Assembly (NCBI RefSeq): GCF_009296025.1
Contig: NZ_CP045178.1
Coordinates: 7,130,001-7,194,000 of the forward strand
Source: Streptomyces tsukubensis
GTDB taxonomy: Bacteria > Actinomycetota > Actinomycetes > Streptomycetales > Streptomycetaceae
Length of the DNA stretch: 64,000 bases
Direction: 5' to 3'
This document shows positions 25,302-31,922 of the stretch, in pieces (position 1 is the stretch's first letter; the number at the start of each line of letters is the position of its first letter). Made by a program: the position numbers and the translations under genes. Under the pieces are notes generated by a model. That model did no database searches. It saw nothing but the letters and a program-made list of their open reading frames with translations, and was not told the DNA's origin.

Positions 25302-26631
25302 TCCGGAACCTGTTGATGGCGTCGACGTGCGTGGCGCGCTTCTCGTGGTCACGGACACCGAGCCCTTCGCGGGGCGCGAGCGCGAGGACCCCGACCTTGC
25401 CCTGGTGGCGGTTCCGGTGCACGTCGTGGGCGGCCTGGCCGGTCTCGTGCAGGGGATACACCTTCGACAGCGTGGGGTGGATCTTCCCCTTGGCGATGAG
25501 CCGGTTGGCCTCCCACGCCTCCCGGTAGTTGGCGAAGTGCGAGCCCACGATCCGCTTCAGCGACATCCACAGATAGCGGTTGTCGTACTCGTGGGTGTAT
25601 CCGGAGGTGGACGCGCAGGTGACGATCGTGCCGCCCTTGCGGGCCACGTACACACTGGCGCCGAAGGTCTCTCGCCCCGGGTGCTCGAAGACGATGTCGA
25701 CGTCCTCACCGCCCGTCAGCTCCCTGATCCGCTTGCCGAACCGCTTCCACTCGCGGGGGTCCTGGGTGTGTTCGTCGCGCCAGAAGGAGTAGCCCTCCTC
25801 GGCGCGGTCGATGACGGCCGTCGCACCCATTCGACGGCAGAGCTCCGCCTTCTCCGGGCTGGAGACCACACAGACGGGGTTGGCGCCGCCCGCCAGCGCG
25901 AACTGCGTGGCGTAGCTGCCGAGTCCTCCGCTCGCCCCCCAGATGAGGACGTTGTCGCCCTGCTTCATCCCCGCGCCGTTGCCGGAGACGAGCTGGCGGT
26001 AGGCGGTGGAGTTGACCAGTCCTGGCGCCGCCGACTCCTCCCAGGTCAGGTGGTCGGGCTTGGGCATGAGCTGGTTGGACTTGACGAGCGCCATCTCCGC
26101 GAGGCCGCCGAAGTTGGTCTCGAACCCCCAGATGCGCTGTTCGGGGTCGAGCATCGTGTCGTTGTGCCCGTCCGCGGACTCCAGTTCGACGGAGAGGCAG
26201 TGCGCCACGACCTCGTCCCCCGGGTGCCAGGCGTTGACACCGGGGCCGGTGCGCAGCACCACGCCGCTGAGGTCGGAGCCGATGATGTGGTACGGCAGGT
26301 CGTGACGTTTGGTCAGTTGACTGATCCTGCCGTAGCGCTCCAGGAATCCGAAGGTGGCCACCGGTTCGAAGATGGACGTCCAGACCGAGTTGTAGTTGAC
26401 CGAGGAGGCCATGACGGCCACCAGGGCCTCGCCGGGGCCGAGTTCGGGCACGGGCACCTCGTCGAGGTGCAGTGATTTGCGCGGGTCCTTCTCGTGTCCC
26501 GCGAGGCCGGCGAACATCTCGGCCTCGTCCTTGCGCACGGTGACCGCGCGGTAGGAGTCGGGCAGCGGCAGATGGGCGATCTCCGCTGACGTGCGGTCCT
26601 GTGTCTGGATGGCGTCCAGGATTTCCTTCAC
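25294..26631 (-). CDS. ccr: Crotonyl-CoA carboxylase/reductase
   Basis: 445 residues, NADPH-dependent zinc-less MDR enzyme that reductively carboxylates crotonyl-CoA to (2S)-ethylmalonyl-CoA, first committed step of the pathway and source of ethylmalonyl-CoA for polyketides. Counting from the GTG at 26631, the four CO2-binding residues known from the Kitasatospora enzyme fall at exactly the same numbers: N81, F170, E171 and H365. NADPH motif is WGASGGLGSYATQFA. The start is further supported by GGAGG 7 bases upstream. First gene of the minus-strand block ccr-ecm-lyase-MaoC-acyl-CoA dehydrogenase. Confidence 0.97.
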   Translation of the reverse strand: MKEILDAIQTQDRTSAEIAHLPLPDSYRAVTVRKDEAEMFAGLAGHEKDPRKSLHLDEVPVPELGPGEALVAVMASSVNYNSVWTSIFEPVATFGFLERYGRISQLTKRHDLPYHIIGSDLSGVVLRTGPGVNAWHPGDEVVAHCLSVELESADGHNDTMLDPEQRIWGFETNFGGLAEMALVKSNQLMPKPDHLTWEESAAPGLVNSTAYRQLVSGNGAGMKQGDNVLIWGASGGLGSYATQFALAGGANPVCVVSSPEKAELCRRMGATAVIDRAEEGYSFWRDEHTQDPREWKRFGKRIRELTGGEDVDIVFEHPGRETFGASVYVARKGGTIVTCASTSGYTHEYDNRYLWMSLKRIVGSHFANYREAWEANRLIAKGKIHPTLSKVYPLHETGQAAHDVHRNRHQGKVGVLALAPREGLGVRDHEKRATHVDAINRFRNV

Positions 26632-26889
26632 GTGGTGCCTCCGGCGGTGCGCGTCGAGGGGGTTCGGTCGGATGGGGGTCCGGTCGAGGGGATCCACGAG
26701 GAGCCCCCTGGGAACGAGGGATGCGGTGCTGCTGTGGAGGTGCGCCGTCGGTTCGGCGGTGAGAACGGCGGCGCCTGTGGGCGCGGGAGGAACTGCCTGT
26801 GACGCAGGCGTCCGGACGCGCGGCCACGGGGCCGCGGGGACAGTCGGCCGCCCCGAGGTGAGGGGTGTGCCGGCCGCCCGGACACCTTC

Positions 26890-26918
26890 AACGTATGACA
26901 CCGCGTGTCGCATGACAA
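26890..26918 (-). promoter_or_regulatory. Probable ccr promoter
   Basis: Read on the minus strand: TTGTCA (26918-26913), a 17-bp spacer and TACGTT (26895-26890), a good fit to the vegetative consensus. The spacer contains GACAC-CGC-GTGTC (26897-26909), an inverted repeat, so a repressor bound there would occlude the promoter. Transcription would start near 26883. Confidence 0.6.
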
Positions 26919-26966
26919 GGCACTGAGTGCCAACAATTTCGCTCAGTTGTCATTTGGGGCATGACA
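26895..26966. promoter_or_regulatory. Operator-like repeat cluster at the ccr promoter
   Basis: The hexamer ATGACA occurs at 26895-26900, 26912-26917 and 26961-26966, and its inverse TGTCAT at 26948-26953, so TGTCAT-N7-ATGACA forms one dyad. A separate perfect palindrome GGCACT-G-AGTGCC lies at 26919-26931, directly abutting the -35 hexamer. The TetR regulator encoded just upstream is the natural candidate ligand (inference). Confidence 0.55.
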
Positions 26967-27133
26967 GATGAGCGATGATCGATCGTTCGTGATCGAGGTG
27001 GTGCCCCAGGGGCTGTGCGGAGGCGTGGAGGGGGGCGGAAGGAGGACGTGGGGGGGGTGTGAAAGGGGTCGGGAGGAGGGAGTGAGGGGGCGCGCGGGGC
27101 ATCGGGTGCGGCAAGAGGTGCATCGGGTACGGC

Positions 27134-27168
27134 AGGAGGGGCCGGTGGCGGTGCCGCCGGCCCCTCCT
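27134..27168 (-). terminator. Terminator of the TetR gene
   Basis: AGGAGGGGCCGG (27134-27145) pairs with CCGGCCCCTCCT (27157-27168), an 12-bp perfect stem with an 11-base loop that can pair further. It begins 9 bp after the TetR stop in its reading direction. Confidence 0.85.
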
Positions 27169-27176
27169 TTCCGCCT

Positions 27177-28004
27177 TCAGCGGTTCTTCAGTGCCTGCTC
27201 GATGGTGCGCATGACCTCGTCGATGGGCGCGTCCGTACGGGCCACCGTGACCAGGACCTCGCCCCGCGCGGAGACCGTGGCGGGGGAGGTGGTGGCCGCC
27301 CCGGCCGCGCCGCCGATGTCGGAGCCGAAGGTCCTGCGGACGATGGCGAAGGCGCGGTCGAGCTGGGCCTCCACATCGCCCTCGCCGCCCGCCCGCAGCC
27401 AGCGCCGCAGCACATGGTTGTGGGCGGTTACCACGGCGGAGGCCGCCACCTCGGCCAGCAGGGGGTCGTCGTTGCCGTTCTGGTGCGCGTGCTCGTCGAA
27501 GTGGCCCAGCAGATAACGGGTGAAGAGACGTTCGTAGCGGGCCACCGAGGCGATCTCCCGCTCGCGCAGAGTCGGCACCTCGCGGGTCAGCCTGTACCGC
27601 TCGACCGACACCGAGGGCGAGGCCGCGTACATCTTCATGACCTCCTTGATGCCCCGGCACACCGTGTCGAGCGGGTACTCGTGGGGCGGCGCCGCGTTGA
27701 GCACCGCCTCGGCCCGTACCAGGGTGTCGTCGTGGTCGGGGAAGATCGCCTCTTCCTTGGAGCGGAAGTGCCGGAAGAAGGTCCTGCGGGCCACGCCCGC
27801 CGCCGCCGCGATCTCGTCGACGGTCGTCGCCTCGTACCCCTTCGTGGCGAACAGTTCCATGGCCGCGGCCGCGAGACCCCTGCGCAGTTTCAGCCGCTGG
27901 GCCGCGGCCCGGCCGCCCGCGGAGTTCTCCGGAGTGCCGGAAGCGGGGGCGGGGCGGACGGCCGCGCGGGAGGCGGTACGGGGGGGCCTGGCGGGCTGGG
28001 ACAT
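27177..28004 (-). CDS. TetR-family transcriptional regulator
   Basis: 275 residues. The DNA-binding domain is at about residues 38-88: LKLRRGLAAAAMELFATKGYEATTVDEIAAAAGVARRTFFRHFRSKEEA. The ligand domain follows, with an unusual Gly/Ala/Thr-rich tail after residue 225. It stands between the hydroxyacyl-CoA dehydrogenase gene and ccr, all on the minus strand, so a role in controlling the ethylmalonyl-CoA genes (possibly sensing an acyl-CoA) is likely but inferred. Start ATG at 28004; an ATG at 28022 is also in frame. An inverted repeat GTCCA-CGCA-TGGAC lies 29-42 bp upstream. Confidence 0.9.
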   Translation of the reverse strand: MSQPARPPRTASRAAVRPAPASGTPENSAGGRAAAQRLKLRRGLAAAAMELFATKGYEATTVDEIAAAAGVARRTFFRHFRSKEEAIFPDHDDTLVRAEAVLNAAPPHEYPLDTVCRGIKEVMKMYAASPSVSVERYRLTREVPTLREREIASVARYERLFTRYLLGHFDEHAHQNGNDDPLLAEVAASAVVTAHNHVLRRWLRAGGEGDVEAQLDRAFAIVRRTFGSDIGGAAGAATTSPATVSARGEVLVTVARTDAPIDEVMRTIEQALKNR

Positions 28005-28032
28005 GCTCCGAACGTACTGCATGGGTACACGA

Positions 28033-28046
28033 GTCCACGCATGGAC
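28033..28046. promoter_or_regulatory. Inverted repeat upstream of the TetR gene
   Basis: GTCC A-CGC-A TGGAC type dyad (GTCCA at 28033-28037, TGGAC at 28042-28046), widened by flanking CACG and CGTG. Position 29-42 bp before the TetR start codon suits autoregulation. It differs from the ATGACA repeats at ccr, so the two sites may not bind the same protein. Confidence 0.45.
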
Positions 28047-28086
28047 CGTGTGACGGCTGCCCTCGTCGAGGTGTCCGTTATGGTCT

Positions 28087-29895
28087 TCAGCGCCTGGCGT
28101 GCTCACGGAACCCCCTGCCGCTCTTGCGGCCGAGGCAGCCCGCCGCCACCAGATGCTCAAGCAGCGGCGCCGGGGCCAGACCGGGGTCGCGGAACTCCCG
28201 GTGCAGCGCCCTCTCGATCGCCAGCGACACATCGAGGCCCACCACATCGAGCAGTTCGAACGGCCCCATCGGATATCCGCCGCCGAGCCGCATCGCCGCG
28301 TCGATGTCGTCGGGGGAGGCATAGTGCTCCTGCACCATTTTGACCGCGTTGTTGAGGTAGGGGAACAGCAGCGCGTTCACGATGAAGCCCGCGCGGTCGC
28401 CGCAGTCCACCGCGTGCTTGCGCACCCCCGCGCAGACCTCGTGCGCCGTGGCGTGGACATCGTCCGCGGTCAGGACCGTGCGTACCACCTCGACCAGTCT
28501 CATCGCGGGCGCCGGGTTGAAGAAGTGCATGCCGATGACATCCTCGGGCCGCTCCGTCGCTCGGGCGCAGGCGACGACCGGCAGAGAGGACGTGGTGGTG
28601 GCGAGCACGGCGCCGGTCGCGCACACCTTGTCGAGTACGCCGAACAGTTCCCGCTTCACCGTCAGCTCCTCCGCGACGGCCTCGATCACGAGGTCGGCCC
28701 CGGCGAGCGTCTCGTAGGAGCCGGTCGGCAGGATCCGCGCCAGCGTCTCGTCCCGCGCCCGCTCCGTGATCCTCTCCTTGGCGACACTGCGTGCCAGCGA
28801 GCTCTTCACACGCTCCACCGCCGCGTCCGCCTTGCGCTGTGCGCGCCCGGCGAGCACCACGTCGTACCCGGCCGCGGCGAAGACCTCGCCGATCCCCGAG
28901 GCCATCGTGCCCGAGCCCGCGATCCCCACCGTCCGCACCCGGCGCCCCGCCGGCAGCCCGCCGGCAGCCGTCGGCGCCGCCGTGACAGCGGGCCCGCCGG
29001 GGCCCTCGTACCGGTAGAAGCCCCGGCCCGCCTTCCGCCCCGTGAGCCCCGCGGCGGCGAGCTGGCCGAGGACGGGGGCGGGCGCGTGGAGCCGGTCGTG
29101 CGAGGCCGCGTGCATCGCGTCGAGCACCGTATGTGCCGTATCGATCCCGATCAGGTCGAGCAGGGCGAGCGGTCCCATCGGCAGACCGCACCCCAGCCGC
29201 ATCGAGGCGTCGATGTCCTCGCGAGAGGCGTACTTCGACTCGTACATCGAGGCCGCCTGGTTGAGATAGCCGAAGAGCAGCCCGTCGGCGACGAACCCCG
29301 GCCTGTCGCCCACCGCGACGGGCTCCTTCCCCAGATCCAGGGCGAGCGACGTCACCGCCTCCACCGCCGCGGGCGACGTCAGTACGGAGGAGACGACCTC
29401 GACGAGCCGCATCGCGGGGGCCGGATGGAAGAAGTGCAGCCCGAGGACGCGCTCGGGGTGGGCGGAGTCCGCTGCCAACCGCGTCACGGACAGGGCGTTG
29501 GTGCCGGTCGCGATGATCGCTGTCGGCCGCACGACCGTGTCGAGGGCGCGCAGAACGGCCCGCTTGACGTCGTAGGACTCCGGGGTCACCTCGATCACGA
29601 GGTCGGCGGGGGCCGCGGCGGCCGACTCGGTGAAGGTACGGAAACGGGCCAGCACCGCGCGCCGCTCCTCGGCGCCGAGCCGGTCGCGTTCGACGGCGCG
29701 CGCGGTCGACGCCTCCAGTGCCGAACGGGCCCTGGCCGCCGCTGCGGGGTCGATGTCGATGCCGATGACCTCGCGGCCGGCGCACGCGAGGAGCTGGGCG
29801 ATGCCGGTGCCCATCGTGCCGAGACCGATCACGGCGACCGTCTTCAGCGCGGGGGAGCCGGCGGCGGAGAGGCTCAGCGGGGACATGTGGTCCAT
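28087..29895 (-). CDS. 3-hydroxyacyl-CoA dehydrogenase, two tandem domains
   Basis: 602 residues made of two complete 3-hydroxybutyryl-CoA-dehydrogenase-like copies. Copy 1 (about 15-300): IGLGTMGTGIAQ, HFFHPAPAMRLVEVV, DRPGFVADGLLFGYLNQA. Copy 2 (about 318-600): AGSGTMASGIGE, HFFNPAPAMRLVEVV, DRAGFIVNALLFPYLNNA. Each has the NAD-binding Rossmann motif and the catalytic His. It would interconvert acetoacetyl-CoA and 3-hydroxybutyryl-CoA, feeding crotonyl-CoA to Ccr. Most hydroxybutyryl-CoA dehydrogenases have one copy (about 285 aa); the duplication is a real fusion without intervening stop. ATG at 29895 has GGAG just upstream. Confidence 0.93.
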   Translation of the reverse strand: MDHMSPLSLSAAGSPALKTVAVIGLGTMGTGIAQLLACAGREVIGIDIDPAAAARARSALEASTARAVERDRLGAEERRAVLARFRTFTESAAAAPADLVIEVTPESYDVKRAVLRALDTVVRPTAIIATGTNALSVTRLAADSAHPERVLGLHFFHPAPAMRLVEVVSSVLTSPAAVEAVTSLALDLGKEPVAVGDRPGFVADGLLFGYLNQAASMYESKYASREDIDASMRLGCGLPMGPLALLDLIGIDTAHTVLDAMHAASHDRLHAPAPVLGQLAAAGLTGRKAGRGFYRYEGPGGPAVTAAPTAAGGLPAGRRVRTVGIAGSGTMASGIGEVFAAAGYDVVLAGRAQRKADAAVERVKSSLARSVAKERITERARDETLARILPTGSYETLAGADLVIEAVAEELTVKRELFGVLDKVCATGAVLATTTSSLPVVACARATERPEDVIGMHFFNPAPAMRLVEVVRTVLTADDVHATAHEVCAGVRKHAVDCGDRAGFIVNALLFPYLNNAVKMVQEHYASPDDIDAAMRLGGGYPMGPFELLDVVGLDVSLAIERALHREFRDPGLAPAPLLEHLVAAGCLGRKSGRGFREHARR

Positions 29896-30336
29896 GGGAG
29901 CTCCAGGGAGGAGAGTGACGACGGGCGGCGAACGCGCACAGCGCGCGCCGGGGCGTGGAGCGTGAAACACGCGGCGCCGAACGCGCGAGGCGCACGGGGG
30001 CCGCCATGAATCCCGGAGCCCGCGCGGAGTGAGGGCGCCCCCTGTGTCAGGGGCCCCGAGCGCGCACGGGCCGTGCGGATCGGCCGGCTCTGTCCCGAAG
30101 CCGTGCCGTACTGCGTGCGCGTCGAGAGTCCACCGCGCACGGAACGCCGACCGACGAACCCTCCACCGAGGCGTGCCGGGGAGAACGTCGGTGTCCGGGT
30201 GGCTGCGTCACCGGGCCACGCGGACAAGTACGGGTGTATCCCGCTCGTTCGAGGTTAACCGGCGGGTAACGAGCGCGCCAGACCCAGGTGTTGGTGAGAT
30301 GCGCCACGGGCACTACCGGCCCTACGCTCGATTCCC
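29896..30336. other. Divergent intergenic region, 440 bp
   Basis: Between the hydroxyacyl-CoA dehydrogenase (minus) and the HEAT-repeat gene (plus). No coding frame stands out. CGCTCGTT (30242-30249) and AACGAGCG (30268-30275) form an inverted repeat around the palindrome GGTTAACC (30253-30260), a possible regulatory site for the plus-strand gene. Confidence 0.5.
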
Positions 30337-30978
30337 ATGGATGCAGAGTTACGCGCGCTCACCGACCGCCTGACACGGGAGTCGGCCGCCTCACGGGAGC
30401 CGGGGGCGGAGGAGTTGTGCGCACGGCTGGCGACGACCGAGGACCACGACGAACTGGCCGCCCTGCTCATCGCACCCGCGCAACCCCTCTGGGCCCGCGA
30501 GCTGGCGGCCTGCCGACTGGGCGTGGCGGGCGACTCCCGCGCCTTCGAGTCGCTCGTCCTGCTGCTGAACCACCGCGACCCGCAGCGCTGCGCCTCCGCC
30601 GCGCGGGCGCTCGCACGGCTCGGTGACCCGCGCACCGCGCGCGCCGCCGCGGCCCTCGCCACCAACGAACTGCGGGTCGCCTACGCCCTGCACCCCGTGC
30701 GGCTCCTCACCACACTGCGCGCCCCCGAGTCGGTACCCGCGCTGATCACCACCCTGGAGCGGCGGCTGGCCCAGAACGATCCCTACCGGGAGGTGGCCCT
30801 GGCCTGCGTGGCGGGGCTCGGTGTGCTCGGGGACCGGCGGGCGGTACCCGTACTCAAGGCCGCCGAGGGGCACTCCGGGCTGCGGGCGGCCGCCGCGGCG
30901 GCGCTGGCCAGGATCCCCCAGCCGCATCGCGCGGGGCCGCGTCGGCGGTCACCGGGGCGGCCTCCTGCGACGGGGTGA
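30337..30978 (+). CDS. HEAT-repeat domain protein
   Basis: 213 residues built of alpha-helical HEAT/PBS-lyase-like repeats from about residue 45: RELAACRLGVAGDSRAFESLVLLLNHRDPQRCASAARALARLGDPRTARAAAALA and later VALACVAGLGVLGDRRAVPVLKAAEGHSGLRAAAAAALARI. Such repeats are protein-interaction scaffolds; no catalytic motif. The last 15 residues are Arg/Pro/Gly-rich. Function unknown. Confidence 0.83.
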   Translation: MDAELRALTDRLTRESAASREPGAEELCARLATTEDHDELAALLIAPAQPLWARELAACRLGVAGDSRAFESLVLLLNHRDPQRCASAARALARLGDPRTARAAAALATNELRVAYALHPVRLLTTLRAPESVPALITTLERRLAQNDPYREVALACVAGLGVLGDRRAVPVLKAAEGHSGLRAAAAAALARIPQPHRAGPRRRSPGRPPATG

Positions 30979-31124
30979 CATCGGCCCCGGGCCGTGGGGG
31001 TCATCGGTGGAACGGCTGTTCCCTTCGCCGTCGTGAACGCGATTTGGGGGCATGGGCGGCCGAGTGGTTGGCTGACCACGAATTCCCGGCAACCCAGCCA
31101 CCCCCGATCCCTGGAGGAAGTGCA

Positions 31125-31709
31125 ATGGCGCAGGTCGAGGCCGTCACAGAGCGGATCATCACGGCCGATCCCGAGCGCGTCTTCGACGCCCTCGCCGACT
31201 ACAGCTCCACCCGCCAGAAGCTGCTGCCCGAGCACTTCAGCGAATACGAGGTGCGCGAGGGTGGTGACGGTGAGGGCACCGTCGTGCACTGGAAGCTCCA
31301 GGCGACCAGCAAGCGCGTCCGTGACTGCCTCCTCGACGTGACCGAGCCCAGCGAGGGCGAGCTGGTCGAGAAGGACCGCAACTCCACCATGGTCACCACC
31401 TGGCGGGTCACCCCCGGCGGCGAGGGCGCGTCGCGCGTCGTCGTCACCTCCGTGTGGAACGGCGCGACCGGCATCGGCGGTTTCTTCGAGAGGACCTTCG
31501 CGCCGAAGGGGCTCGGTAGGATCTACGACGCGGTGCTCGCCCAGCTCGCCGCGGAGACCGAGGGCGCCGCCTCCGCCGATCAGGGCGCCGCCGCCGCGGA
31601 GGCCGGTGCCGCCAAGCCCGCGGGGGCCGACGCGGCCGGGGCCGAGGGCGCGAGCGAGGGAACCCCCGCCGAGCCGTCGAAGCCGTCAGAAGGTCGGACG
31701 AACGGCTGA
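31125..31709 (+). CDS. SRPBCC-family (START/Bet v1-like) protein
   Basis: 194 residues. The first 145 form a polyketide-cyclase/START-like fold (EAVTERIITADPERVFDALADYSSTRQKLLPEHFSEYEV... GTVVHWKLQA ... RVVVTSVWNGATGIGGFFERTFAPKGLGRIYDAVLAQLA). The remaining 50 residues are Ala/Glu/Gly/Pro-rich and probably disordered. Proteins of this fold bind hydrophobic ligands; the ligand is unknown. ATG at 31125 with GGAGGAAG 5 bases upstream. Confidence 0.87.
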   Translation: MAQVEAVTERIITADPERVFDALADYSSTRQKLLPEHFSEYEVREGGDGEGTVVHWKLQATSKRVRDCLLDVTEPSEGELVEKDRNSTMVTTWRVTPGGEGASRVVVTSVWNGATGIGGFFERTFAPKGLGRIYDAVLAQLAAETEGAASADQGAAAAEAGAAKPAGADAAGAEGASEGTPAEPSKPSEGRTNG

Positions 31710-31760
31710 GTGGCGAACTGACTAACCCATAAGGGTCAGTTGTCGGACTCACCGGTTCGA

Positions 31761-31777
31761 GTGGTTCTCAGAACCAC
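31761..31777. promoter_or_regulatory. 17-bp perfect palindrome upstream of the efflux transporter
   Basis: GTGGTTCT-C-AGAACCAC, 8-bp arms with a single central base, 146 bp before the MFS start codon. This is the size and symmetry of a MarR/TetR/GntR operator. A second, weaker dyad ACTGAC...GTCAGT lies at 31717-31740. No regulator gene is adjacent, so the binder would be encoded elsewhere. Confidence 0.6.
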
Positions 31778-31922
31778 GTTGTTGTACGGCGTAGGGCTCT
31801 CACCGGCTGTAACGCGCTCCGGAGCGCACGGCGCACAGCCGGGTGGTGACTCGTCGCGCTTGCTCCTCCTTGTCGCGTAATGCGAAAAATGGGCGGCGCA
31901 GGCGCGACGAGGGGAGCAATAC

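Larger units (their letters stand above)
26632..27133. other. Long ccr leader and upstream region
   Basis: About 500 bp between the ccr start and the TetR terminator. The ccr promoter and a cluster of operator-like repeats lie at 26890-26966 (listed separately), leaving a leader of about 250 nt in the ccr message. In-frame extension of ccr upstream of the GTG is non-homologous. 27000-27130 is a G-rich run (GGGAGGAGGGAGTGAGGGG and similar) without a gene. Confidence 0.6.

Noticed and set aside
26632..26913. In-frame extension of ccr to a start at 26913 (539 aa)
   Set aside because: The residue numbering of the four CO2-binding residues and a GGAGG site fix the GTG at 26631; the extension is Arg/Pro-rich and overlaps the predicted promoter.
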